Source of the DNA: Caccovicinus sp964425595
GTDB taxonomy: Bacteria > Bacillota > Clostridia > Lachnospirales > Lachnospiraceae
Direction of reading: 5' to 3'
Length of the DNA: 64,000 nucleotides
Assembly (NCBI GenBank): GCA_964425595.1
Contig: CAYRMW010000003.1
Span: 1-64,000, forward strand
Under the pieces are notes generated by a model. The model saw only the letters and a list, made by a program, of their open reading frames with translations. It searched no databases and was not told the origin of the DNA. The position numbers and the translations under genes were made by a program. Positions 51,462 through 59,554 of this stretch are shown one piece after another (position 1 is the stretch's first letter; the number at the start of each line of letters is the position of its first letter).

Positions 51462-52511
51462 ATGGGAAAACTGAATTTTGACCGGGCGCAGATAACGGAC
51501 GCGGTTGATCGTGTCGTGGAGCGTACCAAACGAATGGATATGTCCTGGGACTGGCCGTGCGGCGTTGCGTATTACGGGATCGCGGAAGCGTATGAAGTGA
51601 CCGGGAAACAGGAGTATGTGGATTTTCTGAAAGAACGCATCGACGAACTGATCAGCCTCGGGCTGCCGGTATGGACGGTGAATACCTGCGCGATGGGTCA
51701 CTGTCTGCTTACGCTTTACCAGGCCACCGGAGAGGAAAAGTACCTGGAAATCGTTCAGTCCAAGATCCGCTATCTGCGCGATGAGGCCCTTCGCTTCGGC
51801 GACCATGTCCTGCAGCATACGGTTTCGGCTAAGAATGATTTTCCGGAGCAGTGCTGGGCGGACACCCTGTTTATGGCCGCGTTCTTCATGCTGCGCTTCG
51901 GCGTCATGACAAAAGACGAGGAACTGATCGATGATGCATTAAACCAGTATTACTGGCACATCCAGTATCTCCAGAATGAGGAGACCGGGCTGTGGTATCA
52001 CGGCTACAACAACATCACGAAAGACCATATGTCGGGTTTTTACTGGGGCAGGGCCAACTGCTGGGCAGCATACACCATGAGTAAGGTGGGGCGGATCCTT
52101 CCGGAATGTTACCTGTATCCCCGGTATATGGAAATCGTCGGCAGCTTAAGCGAGCAGCTTTCCGCCCTGAAACTGCTGCAGACCGAAAACGGCCTGTGGC
52201 GGACGATCCTGGATGATGAAGGCTCTTATGAGGAATTATCCGCCTCCGCCGGGATTGCGGCAGCCATGGCGCTGAAGGCTAATCCGCTTCACATCAAATA
52301 CATCGAAAAAGCGATCGGCGGTGTACTGTCCCATCTTGCGCCGGACGGAAGGCTGACCGATGTGTCCGGCGGGACGGCGGTCATGAAAGACCGCGACGGC
52401 TACCGCAATATCCCGAAGAAGTGGATCCAGGGATGGGGGCAGGGAATGGCGCTGGCCTTTTTTGCCGCTGTCCTGAACTATGACAGGACAGCCAGCGACG
52501 GCGCGCTGTAA
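51462..52511 (+). CDS. Glycoside hydrolase family 105 (unsaturated uronyl hydrolase)
   Basis: A 349-residue (alpha/alpha)6-barrel hydrolase of family 105/88, similar to B. subtilis YteR/YesR. It hydrates and releases 4,5-unsaturated uronic acid from lyase-made oligosaccharides. EQCWADTLFMAAFFMLRFG, GFYWGRANCWAAYTMS and KKWIQGWGQGMALAFF are typical. There is no signal peptide, so it acts on imported oligosaccharides in the cytoplasm. It closes the importer operon. Confidence 0.93.
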   Translation: MGKLNFDRAQITDAVDRVVERTKRMDMSWDWPCGVAYYGIAEAYEVTGKQEYVDFLKERIDELISLGLPVWTVNTCAMGHCLLTLYQATGEEKYLEIVQSKIRYLRDEALRFGDHVLQHTVSAKNDFPEQCWADTLFMAAFFMLRFGVMTKDEELIDDALNQYYWHIQYLQNEETGLWYHGYNNITKDHMSGFYWGRANCWAAYTMSKVGRILPECYLYPRYMEIVGSLSEQLSALKLLQTENGLWRTILDDEGSYEELSASAGIAAAMALKANPLHIKYIEKAIGGVLSHLAPDGRLTDVSGGTAVMKDRDGYRNIPKKWIQGWGQGMALAFFAAVLNYDRTASDGAL

Positions 52512-52536
52512 GGGCGCGTGGCGGTCCGCGGGGCCA

Positions 52537-52583
52537 AATCCGACAAGATGCGTCACCGGCGCGTCTTGCTGGATACTTCGTAA
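52537..52583 (-). repeat. Palindromic intergenic repeat, copy 3 (inverted)
   Basis: The minus strand of this interval matches copy 1 (26413-26459) with two differences in 47 bases, both in the right half. It begins on the T-tract of the terminator of the minus-strand M28 peptidase gene, so its orientation relative to that terminator is the same as in the other copies. Confidence 0.92.
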
Positions 52584-52636
52584 GAAAGAGCGATGAATCG
52601 CAGGGGAGATCTCCCTGTATGATTCATCGCTCTTTT
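52584..52636. terminator. Bidirectional terminator between GH105 and M28 peptidase
   Basis: AAAGAGCGATGAATC (52585-52599) pairs perfectly with GATTCATCGCTCTTT (52621-52635), with an inner palindrome AGGGGAGATCTCCCT. Plus strand continues TTTTG, minus strand CTTTCTTACG. The right arm encodes the last codons of the peptidase gene. Confidence 0.92.
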
Positions 52637-53433
52637 GCTGATTCCAGGAGATAGGCGTACACCCGTTCCATGGCCTCCGGTGCGACCCATTCCACCGAAT
52701 CACGAAAACCGCCGTGCATCGTGGAGGCAATCTCCATCTGGCCAAACACCAGATCGTATTCCGGCGGACGGCCAAGCAGGCCGCTGCCCAGCCTGGACAA
52801 TGCCTTCAGGTACTGAATATCCCAGTACGGCACCATGGCAATGCTGAGCGTGGGGAGGCGAAGGCCGGAAAAGGAGCGATCATCGCTGGGCGGGAGCCAG
52901 GAGAGCAGCTGTCCGTGGTAGCGTTTCAGCCGCTCCCTGGCGCAAAGCGGACGAAGTGCCGGTTTGCGCTCGTGCCCACGCCCGCAAACAGCCAGTGTGT
53001 CTCCGTACCCGCACAGATCCAGGTTGACTGCTCCGGTCACCTGCTCCCGGTCCAGGGAGGAAACATAAAACCGGCTCCCGGCCTGCTTGTTTTCTTCTCC
53101 GTCAAAAAAGGCAAAGGAGGCGGAGATCCCTTCCTCCCGAAACGTCCTTGCCAGATCGATGAGGATGCACAGGGAGGCCGCGTTGTCATTCGCGCCGGGA
53201 CTGCCGGGGAGGCTGTCATAGTGGGCGCAGTACAAAAGCCCCGGGCGGTCTCCGGTCCGGAACAGATAATTTCGGATGCCGTTCGGATTTTCAAAGGACG
53301 GCTCTTCCTGCTGGATCTCGCAGGCAACCCCCTCCTGAGCCAGGGTGTCTTCTACAGCCTGCCGGCGCAGCAGGGGATCCCTTTGCGCCAGCGCGCGCAG
53401 GTGACGGTGAATGGGAAGTTCCATGGCCGTCAT
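52624..53433 (-). CDS. M28 family metallopeptidase
   Basis: A 269-residue zinc aminopeptidase-like protein without a signal peptide. The first metal ligands are in YCAHYDSLPGSPGANDNAAS and the catalytic Glu pair in FFDGEENKQAGS. LDLCGYGDT supplies another ligand. The start is ATG 53433, overlapping the stop of the YhcH gene as ATGA, or ATG 53424 with AAAGG nine bases upstream. It shares an operon with YhcH and a GntR regulator, an odd combination for a peptidase. Confidence 0.88.
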   Translation of the reverse strand: MTAMELPIHRHLRALAQRDPLLRRQAVEDTLAQEGVACEIQQEEPSFENPNGIRNYLFRTGDRPGLLYCAHYDSLPGSPGANDNAASLCILIDLARTFREEGISASFAFFDGEENKQAGSRFYVSSLDREQVTGAVNLDLCGYGDTLAVCGRGHERKPALRPLCARERLKRYHGQLLSWLPPSDDRSFSGLRLPTLSIAMVPYWDIQYLKALSRLGSGLLGRPPEYDLVFGQMEIASTMHGGFRDSVEWVAPEAMERVYAYLLESAKER

Positions 53434-53936
53434 CCTTTCATACAGGCCTCAAGCGGCACTTTTACGACGATCTTGCGGATAGGGGCAGCGCCTGCTTCAG
53501 TCTGGACCGCCGGAATGTGCACATCCCAGGGGAAGTATACCGCATAGGTCCCCGGCGTCATGTGGATGAAGCCTTCCGGAGCGGAGGGATTGTTTTTGTA
53601 AAAGAGAATATCTCTTGGGGTATCCAGCAGATCTTCATCCACGGTGCTGGTGCCATCATCCGTGTAAAATCCGGCCAACTCCGGCCCGCCGGCCGCCAGA
53701 AACTGCACATCGATGTACTTGCGGTGGATTTCGGGACGTATCGTCTCCCGAGGCGCCGTCGTCAGATCCAGCACCTGGAGGATCAGCGGCACACCGGCCA
53801 GTTCAAGGTCAAAGCGTCCTGCCGGGTGGGCGCGCAGATCCGTCTCTTTAAAAAAAGCAAGAACCTCTCCGAGGAGCGCGGGGAGCGTCCTTTGCTGTTC
53901 TGTAAACATCGGGCTGTACACATTTCCATAAATCAT
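53430..53936 (-). CDS. YhcH/YjgK/YiaL family protein (DUF386)
   Basis: A 168-residue cupin-like protein of the YhcH/YiaL family, found with sialic acid and sugar-acid catabolism and proposed to act as a sugar anomerase or isomerase. The core HRKYIDVQFLAAGGPELAGF and late TPGTYAVYFPWDVHIPAVQ carry the conserved His and Glu/Asp metal residues. The start is ATG 53936 after AGGAGG. A second member of the family lies at 61414. Confidence 0.9.
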   Translation of the reverse strand: MIYGNVYSPMFTEQQRTLPALLGEVLAFFKETDLRAHPAGRFDLELAGVPLILQVLDLTTAPRETIRPEIHRKYIDVQFLAAGGPELAGFYTDDGTSTVDEDLLDTPRDILFYKNNPSAPEGFIHMTPGTYAVYFPWDVHIPAVQTEAGAAPIRKIVVKVPLEACMKG

Positions 53937-53981
53937 CACTTCATCCTCCTGATTTGAATGTTTTCCGGCGGACGGACGCGA

Positions 53982-54704
53982 TCATCCATCCCGCTCGGTG
54001 ATAAAATAATCCGGATTATGGCTGCGCGCCGGGGAAACCAAAAGCAGCATGCGGGAAAAATGCTTTTCATATATGCCGAATGCCCGGTCGATATTCCGGG
54101 CCAGCATCGCGTCCGCAAGGGCATTCAGTTCATTCACAAAGCCGGTCGTCACCGTGGTGCTCCCGGATGCCAGATGCAGGAACCGGCACAGATCCGTATC
54201 CACATTCCGCAGGGATTTCCAGACCAGCTCACGATCGTCAGACATCACGTAGAGACTGTGGTAGAATTCCAGCAAGGCGGGAAGAAAATCGGAAAAACGC
54301 CCCTGATCGATGACATCGCTCATCTGATCCAGCTGAAAATACAGGGTGGAAAGCCGGGATTTCGGTGTCTTGCACACGTAAATATTGTACAGGACAGCCT
54401 TGCCCATATGGATATGGGTCCACACCGCCTGTTCGATGCTGCGGCAGCAAAGCCGGGAGACAAAGGCGCCGCGGTTGGCATAGAGGTCGACCATCCTCTC
54501 CCGGGAAAGCTTGGAAATGGTGTCGTGGACCGGCGTGCGGCTTACCTGGAGGCTTTGCGCCAGATCCATTTCATTTAATTTCTGGCCCGGCGTCAGAAGA
54601 AAGACCATGATGCAGTGCCGCAGCACACGGTAGACATATTGTCTTGCGTCTTCGCTCGTCCGTCTGGATAGGGCCGGATCATTTCGGATACTTAAATTCA
54701 ACAT
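53982..54704 (-). CDS. GntR-family regulator (FCD-like), minus strand
   Basis: A 240-residue regulator with an N-terminal winged helix (about residues 22-90, including LTPGQKLNEMDLAQSLQVSR and SRERMVDLYANRGAFVS) and an all-helical FCD-like effector domain. It precedes YhcH and the M28 peptidase and faces the second GntR gene. AGAAGG precedes ATG 54704. It probably represses one or both divergent operons in response to a sugar acid, by analogy with UxuR- and FadR-type proteins. Confidence 0.9.
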   Translation of the reverse strand: MLNLSIRNDPALSRRTSEDARQYVYRVLRHCIMVFLLTPGQKLNEMDLAQSLQVSRTPVHDTISKLSRERMVDLYANRGAFVSRLCCRSIEQAVWTHIHMGKAVLYNIYVCKTPKSRLSTLYFQLDQMSDVIDQGRFSDFLPALLEFYHSLYVMSDDRELVWKSLRNVDTDLCRFLHLASGSTTVTTGFVNELNALADAMLARNIDRAFGIYEKHFSRMLLLVSPARSHNPDYFITERDG

Positions 54705-54769
54705 ACTGTAAAACCTTCTTCATATACTTCGGCAGATCTGGAGTTAACAGGAGAGTCCTGTCCCAGCCA

Positions 54770-54778
54770 ATTATAACA
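54770..54778 (-). promoter_or_regulatory. Extended -10 promoter for the minus-strand GntR operon
   Basis: On the minus strand TGT directly precedes TATAAT (54775-54770), 66 bases upstream of the GntR start. The -35 region is poor, as is common for extended -10 promoters. Confidence 0.55.
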
Positions 54779-54837
54779 CAGGGAAAAACCTGCGAAAAGC
54801 GAAAATCGGAAGAAAAGCGAATCGGGCAATATTCTGC

Positions 54838-54846
54838 TTGTATGCA
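54838..54846 (+). promoter_or_regulatory. TTGTATGCA site 1 (putative GntR operator)
   Basis: TTGTATGCA followed by ATTTG. With the next A it makes the near-palindrome TTGTATGCAA, like operators of FCD-type GntR proteins. Confidence 0.5.
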
Positions 54847-54931
54847 ATTTGCGCACAGAACCTCATAGATATATCTTACCATTTTTTGATAGAAAAACAA
54901 GCGAAAATCGAAAAAAATTGTCAAGAACTAC

Positions 54932-54960
54932 TTGCGTCGGCAGATATGATGTGCTATATT
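54932..54960 (+). promoter_or_regulatory. Candidate promoter of the plus-strand GntR operon
   Basis: TTGCGT (54932-54937) and TATATT (54955-54960) are 17 bases apart. A reverse half-site TTGCATA (54959-54965) overlaps the end of the -10 box. Confidence 0.5.
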
Positions 54961-54995
54961 GCATAATAGAACAGGGAAGAGAAAGGCTGATGAAA

Positions 54996-55082
54996 ATGTG
55001 TTGTATGCATTTTGAAAAAATCTTGTATGCACATTCATGGCCGGCGCGATGCCTGTTTTCTCGCGCGGACGTGCAAATATGA
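54996..55082 (+). CDS. Possible leader peptide (28 aa)
   Basis: A short frame starting MCCMHFEKILYAHSW, nine bases after AAAGG (an ATG six bases earlier is too close to it). It lies in the expected leader of the GntR gene, spans two TTGTATGCA sites, and ends 19 bases before the GntR ATG. There is no homology evidence. Confidence 0.25.
   Translation: MCCMHFEKILYAHSWPARCLFSRADVQI
55001..55009 (+). promoter_or_regulatory. TTGTATGCA site 2 (putative GntR operator)
   Basis: Second exact TTGTATGCA, downstream of the candidate right-hand promoter. Confidence 0.5.
55023..55031 (+). promoter_or_regulatory. TTGTATGCA site 3 (putative GntR operator)
   Basis: Third exact TTGTATGCA, 22 bases after site 2, about two helical turns, so proteins bound at both would face the same side of the DNA. 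Confidence 0.5.
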
Positions 55083-55101
55083 TGAAAGGAATGGTTTATC
55101 C

Positions 55102-55800
55102 ATGCCAGAGACGAAAGTCGGCGCTCTTAAGAGCGGAAACGTGGTCTATCAGCTGATGAGGAACCAGATCCTCTGCTTCGAATTAGAGCCGGGAAGAAAG
55201 CTGAGCGAAAACCTGATCTCAGCCCATCATAAGATCAGCAGAGCACAGGTCCGCGACGCCCTGTCCCGCCTGACCGAGGAAGGCTATATCGTGGTTTATC
55301 CCCAGAAGGGGACCGAGGTTACGCTGATCGATCTTGCGCGGGTGCGCCAGTCCGTATATACCCACATAATCCTGGAGCAGGCGGTGATCCGTGAGCTTTG
55401 TCAGATGGATCTGACAAAGCAGCAGTATCAGCTGATGGAAGAAACGATGAGAAAGAAAGAAAAAACAGAAGACGAGTCCTTTGACCAGTTGCTGGCCGAA
55501 CATCAGCTGGTGTATCTTTTTGCCTTTTTTTGCGGAAGAGAGCACATTTTCAGCATTTTCCGGACGCTGGACTGCGATCTTTTGCGGGTTCGCTATCTGC
55601 AGTACCGGACATTCAACTCCGCCAGTCCGAATTTTGCCATATCCAGCGGCGAGCGCAGCCGGGCGGAACTTCAGCTGATGCTGGATTACATCCGCCGCAA
55701 GGAGACGGAGACCGCGTGTCTGCTGTGCGAAAGCCATTTCAACGCGATCCTGGGAAATGCCGAGGCGATCCGGAGCATTTATCCGCAGTATTTTTTATGA
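55102..55800 (+). CDS. GntR-family regulator, plus strand
   Basis: A 232-residue GntR protein with a winged helix at about residues 10-75 (LEPGRKLSENLISAHHKISR and LTEEGYIVVYPQKGTEV) and an all-helical C-terminal effector domain. It is the first gene of the sugar-acid operon. The ATG at 55102 gives the usual short N-terminus, with AAAGGA 11 bases upstream. It is only distantly similar to the divergent GntR at 53982, so they are not a recent duplication. Confidence 0.9.
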   Translation: MPETKVGALKSGNVVYQLMRNQILCFELEPGRKLSENLISAHHKISRAQVRDALSRLTEEGYIVVYPQKGTEVTLIDLARVRQSVYTHIILEQAVIRELCQMDLTKQQYQLMEETMRKKEKTEDESFDQLLAEHQLVYLFAFFCGREHIFSIFRTLDCDLLRVRYLQYRTFNSASPNFAISSGERSRAELQLMLDYIRRKETETACLLCESHFNAILGNAEAIRSIYPQYFL

Positions 55801-55841
55801 ATCGCATGCATGGGAAAATCAAGGCATGTCAAGATCTTTCT

Positions 55842-55874
55842 CCGGCAGCCGTGCAGGATCAGGGCGGCTGCCGG
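55842..55874 (+). other. GC-rich leader hairpin before the transporter gene
   Basis: CCGGCAGCC (55842-55850) and GGCTGCCGG (55866-55874) form a perfect nine-base stem with a 15-base loop. No T-tract follows, so it is not a terminator. It could protect the downstream mRNA after processing. Confidence 0.6.
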
Positions 55875-55891
55875 CAGAAGCAGGAGAGGAG

Positions 55892-55954
55892 GTGAACGAG
55901 CCGATCTTGATCTGCCTTTGCCCCCAGACGGCAAAAGACGCCGATGGGGAATAA
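55892..55954 (+). CDS. Possible 20-aa leader peptide upstream of the transporter
   Basis: GTG 55892 follows AGGAGAGGAG and opens a 20-codon frame beginning MNEPILICLCPQTAKD, ending 20 bases before the transporter start. A good ribosome binding site is the only support. Confidence 0.25.
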   Translation: MNEPILICLCPQTAKDADGE

Positions 55955-55974
55955 AAAATAGGAGGTATTGTATC

Positions 55975-57363
55975 TTGGAATATGTAATTGGAATTATTTT
56001 GCTGCTTTCTTTTTTCGGTTTGGCTTATTACTGTATCAAAGGCCACAATCTGATGATCGGTTTTTTGGTGATCACCATTTTATGGACCGTGCTGCCCCTG
56101 GTCGGCACGCTGTTTGCAAGCTCGGATTTCCTGGAGGCCAACTCTGTCCTGCAGTTTGAAGGTTTGTCGGGGCTGATCAGTATTCTCAACAACATTTACC
56201 AGAGCGCGCCTGAGGGCTGGGGAACAACCCTGGTCAACGTATGTTGGGGCGCCTGGTTCGGACGGGTGCTGATGGAGACCGGCATCGCCTCCACGCTGAT
56301 CCGCAAGACCGTGGAGCTTGGCGGAGACAAGCCTCTGGTCACCGTAGCTTTGCTGAATATCGTCACGGCGGCGATCTTTACCGCCATGACCGGCGCAGGC
56401 CCGGTTATCGCCATCGGCGTTATCGTGCTCCCGATCCTGATGTCCCTTGGTGTTCCGAAGGCGATCGCCATGTTTACCTTTATGGGATCTGTGGCTGCCG
56501 GAATTTACCTGAACCCGGTAAACTTTGCCCAGTACCGCGCGTTCTTCATCAACGCGGATGAGATGCCTGATTTTACCCTTGGCTGGTACGCGGCGCACTG
56601 GGGATACGCGGCTTTACTGATCATGCTGGTCGTGACGACGGTGATGGCTGCCATTTACCTGAAGAAGGCAAAGACCTCCCACGCATGGGCGGCGCAGACG
56701 CGCAGCCGCGCAGCGGAGCAGAAGAACGCGCCGTTCTATACGCTGATCCTGCCCATCGTTCCTGTTGTGTTAAAGATCGCTTTTGATTTCTCCGTCATCG
56801 GCGGCTTTGTTATCGCAGGTTTCGCGGCGCTGTTCCTGTGCGGAAAGATGAAGGGCACTTTTAAGGAGAACTGCCAGCTGGTTAATAAGCTCTACTATGA
56901 CGGCGTGGTCGATACCGCTCCGCTGGTCGGATTCCTGCTTACCCTTCCTATGTTTAATACCGTTGCTTCCTACGCTTCCCCCTACTTCACCGTAGTGCTG
57001 GGCAATGTGGTACCCAGAAGTGAACTGGTCGTCTGCATCGTCTTTGCTGTCCTGCTGTGCATGGGTCTGTTCCGCGGACCGATGACCCTGGTAGGCTGCG
57101 GCGCGGCGACGCTTGGCGTTCTGTCTAACGTAGCTTCTTTCTCGGTACCGTTCTTATATGCGGTCTTCGCGATCCCGACGATCACCGTCAATATCGGAAG
57201 CTGCATTACGCAGTCCTGGGTAGCATGGGGACTTGCTTACACCAAGGTAGAATCGAAGGACTTCCTGAAGCTGTCCATTCCGAATATGTACGTCACCGGA
57301 ATCCTGCAGTATGTGGCGACCTTTATCCTGCTTGGCGGACTTGGCGCGGCATGGTTTGCGTAA
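55975..57363 (+). CDS. Multi-pass membrane transporter (ion-transporter superfamily, GntP/DcuC-like)
   Basis: A 462-residue protein with about twelve hydrophobic segments, from EYVIGIILLLSFFGLAYYCI to ILLGGLGAAWF. The half-repeat with MTGAGPVIAIGVIVLPILMS resembles secondary transporters for organic acids (GntP, CitM and DcuC groups). The start is TTG 55975, nine bases after AGGAGG. The longer frame encodes a basic, unlikely N-terminus. As the first enzyme-set gene after the regulator it probably imports the operon's substrate, likely a sugar acid or carboxylate. The exact family is uncertain. Confidence 0.8.
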   Translation: MEYVIGIILLLSFFGLAYYCIKGHNLMIGFLVITILWTVLPLVGTLFASSDFLEANSVLQFEGLSGLISILNNIYQSAPEGWGTTLVNVCWGAWFGRVLMETGIASTLIRKTVELGGDKPLVTVALLNIVTAAIFTAMTGAGPVIAIGVIVLPILMSLGVPKAIAMFTFMGSVAAGIYLNPVNFAQYRAFFINADEMPDFTLGWYAAHWGYAALLIMLVVTTVMAAIYLKKAKTSHAWAAQTRSRAAEQKNAPFYTLILPIVPVVLKIAFDFSVIGGFVIAGFAALFLCGKMKGTFKENCQLVNKLYYDGVVDTAPLVGFLLTLPMFNTVASYASPYFTVVLGNVVPRSELVVCIVFAVLLCMGLFRGPMTLVGCGAATLGVLSNVASFSVPFLYAVFAIPTITVNIGSCITQSWVAWGLAYTKVESKDFLKLSIPNMYVTGILQYVATFILLGGLGAAWFA

Positions 57364-57412
57364 GTTAAGCCTGTGCTGAGCAGAAAATATCAATATAGGA
57401 GGAAATAACGAC

Positions 57413-59551
57413 ATGCCGGAGGGAAAGCACAGAGCGGTGCGCATGGGCATTGACGTAGGCGGCACCTACACAAAATGTGTTGCCATGGACAATGAGACCC
57501 ATGAAATTATAGGAAAAAACCAGGTAAAGACAACGCACGACCACAAGGACGGCGTTGCGGCCGGGGTTGTTTTAAGCTTTCAAAACTGCATGCGGGAGCA
57601 TAACATTGCTCCCGAGGATGTGGTATTCGTGGCGCACTCCACGACCCAGGCGACCAATGCCTTCATCGAGGGCGACGTGGCCAAGGTCGGTGTGGTCGGT
57701 GTGGCCGGTGGAGGACTTGAGGGATTTCTCGCAAAGCGTCAGCTGGCATTGAAGGATATCGTGCTGGATGAAAAAGTCGGGAGGATGATCAAGGTCTACA
57801 ACACCTTTATCAAAAAGAAGATGCTGACCGAAGAAGTCATCAACCAGAATGTGGATGAGCTTCTGAAGCAGGGCGCGCAGGTAATCGTGGCGTCCATGGC
57901 TTTCGGTGTAGACAGCATGAACGAAGAGCAGATGATCCACGATGTGGCCGAAAAGAAAGATGTGCCGGTCACCATGGCTTCCGATATCACGAAGCTGTAT
58001 GGACTGACCCGGCGAACCCGCACCGCGGCGATCAACGCGTCGATCCTGCCGAAGATGATGGCGACCGCCAACGCAACGGAGGATTCGGTCCGGCGGGCGG
58101 GCGTTACTGTTCCGCTGATGATCATGAGAGGCGACGGCGGTGTCATGGAGATCAGTGAGATGCGCAAGCGCCCGATCCTGACTGCGCTTTCCGGCCCTGC
58201 GGCGTCGGTTATGGGCTCTCTGATGTATCTGCGGGCCTCCAACGCCATCTACTTTGAGGTAGGCGGAACCACGACCAATATCGGTGTCATTAAGAATGGC
58301 CGTCCCGGAGTAGACTATGCCCAGATCGGCGGACACGACACCTATATCAGCTCCCTTGACGTACGCATCCTCGGCTGCGCGGGCGGATCGATGGTCCGGA
58401 TCAGCGATAAGGACGTGGTAGACGTCGGACCGCGTTCCGCGCATATTGCCGGCTGTGAGTATGCCTGCTTTACGCCGGAGGAGGAGATCGTGGATCCGCA
58501 GATCGAGCTGGTAAGCCCGAAACCGGGTGATCCGGCCGATTATGTGGTGCTGCGCTTAAAGAACGGCAAGAAGATCTGTTTTACGAATACCGATGCCGCC
58601 AATGTACTTGGCCTGGTGGATGAAAAGTATTTCGCGCACGGCAATGCTTCCGCTGCCAGAAAGGCCATGCGTCCTGTCGCGGACAAACTGGGCATCACGG
58701 TGGAGGAGCTGGCGACCAAGATCCTCGATAAGGATTTTGAGAAGGTCAATGCCTGCATCAATGCCCTGGCGGAAAAATATCAGCTGGATCATGACAGCAT
58801 GAGACTGGTCGGCTGCGGCGGAGGCGCCGCCTCTCTGGTTCCCTACTGCGCGGAAAAGATGGGCCTGCAGTACAGCATTCCGCAGAACGCGGAAGTGATC
58901 TCCTCCATCGGCGTCGCGCTGTCCATGGTTCGTGACGTTGTGGAACGTGTGATCCCCAATCCCTCGCAGGACGATATCCGTGAGCTAAAGAAAGAGGCTG
59001 CGGATGCGGCAGTCAGCTCGGGAGCTTCCCCGGATACGGTCGAGGTGCATATTGAGATCGAGAACCAGACCGGAAAGGTAACGGCCATCGCCACCGGATC
59101 GACCGAAGTCAAGACGACGGATCTGCTGAAGGAATGTGATGAAGCCGAGGCCATGGAGCTGGTGATCCAGGATTTCGGGCCGAAAGTAAGCGATGTGAAG
59201 CTGGCGGAGAAAACCGATAAATTTTACGTCTATCAGGGCGTGCGCGGCGATAAGAATCCGGTGCGCATCGTAGATAAAAAAGGCTTTATCAAGGTACAGT
59301 GCTCTAACGGCTTCGTCGTAAAATGCAAGGTAAAAGACTACAGGGACGAAGTAGAGCAGATGTGGAAAGAAGGCGCTGTCTTTAAAACGGATACCGTACT
59401 CCGGCCGGATTATTTCGTCTGTGTCGGACCCAGAGTGGGCGATTACAGCGCGGTCGATCTGGATCAGATCTATCTGCTGATGGATCTTGACCTTGGCGAC
59501 CGGGAGCCGGATGAAGACATCATTCTGGTAGGATCCGTGACGGAGGTCTGA
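57413..59551 (+). CDS. Hydantoinase/oxoprolinase family ATPase (HyuA-like)
   Basis: A 712-residue member of the hydantoinase A/oxoprolinase/acetone carboxylase beta family, in the actin/HSP70 fold. The phosphate loop MGIDVGGTYTKCV, the adenosine-site region FEVGGTTTNIGVIKNG and the later GCGGGAASLVPY are present. The family activates cyclic amides or ketones by ATP-dependent phosphorylation. No HyuB/carboxylase partner follows, so this is a stand-alone version with an extended C-terminal region (about 550-712). AGGAGG precedes the start. Confidence 0.9.
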   Translation: MPEGKHRAVRMGIDVGGTYTKCVAMDNETHEIIGKNQVKTTHDHKDGVAAGVVLSFQNCMREHNIAPEDVVFVAHSTTQATNAFIEGDVAKVGVVGVAGGGLEGFLAKRQLALKDIVLDEKVGRMIKVYNTFIKKKMLTEEVINQNVDELLKQGAQVIVASMAFGVDSMNEEQMIHDVAEKKDVPVTMASDITKLYGLTRRTRTAAINASILPKMMATANATEDSVRRAGVTVPLMIMRGDGGVMEISEMRKRPILTALSGPAASVMGSLMYLRASNAIYFEVGGTTTNIGVIKNGRPGVDYAQIGGHDTYISSLDVRILGCAGGSMVRISDKDVVDVGPRSAHIAGCEYACFTPEEEIVDPQIELVSPKPGDPADYVVLRLKNGKKICFTNTDAANVLGLVDEKYFAHGNASAARKAMRPVADKLGITVEELATKILDKDFEKVNACINALAEKYQLDHDSMRLVGCGGGAASLVPYCAEKMGLQYSIPQNAEVISSIGVALSMVRDVVERVIPNPSQDDIRELKKEAADAAVSSGASPDTVEVHIEIENQTGKVTAIATGSTEVKTTDLLKECDEAEAMELVIQDFGPKVSDVKLAEKTDKFYVYQGVRGDKNPVRIVDKKGFIKVQCSNGFVVKCKVKDYRDEVEQMWKEGAVFKTDTVLRPDYFVCVGPRVGDYSAVDLDQIYLLMDLDLGDREPDEDIILVGSVTEV

Positions 59552-59554
59552 TCG

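Larger units (their letters stand above)
54705..55101. other. Divergent regulatory region between two GntR genes
   Basis: A 397-base stretch without a confident gene. It holds an extended -10 promoter toward the left, a candidate promoter toward the right, a small palindrome ACAGGA-GAG-TCCTGT (54747-54761) near the left start point, three TTGTATGCA sites and a possible short leader reading frame. It is AT-rich compared with its surroundings. Confidence 0.7.
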
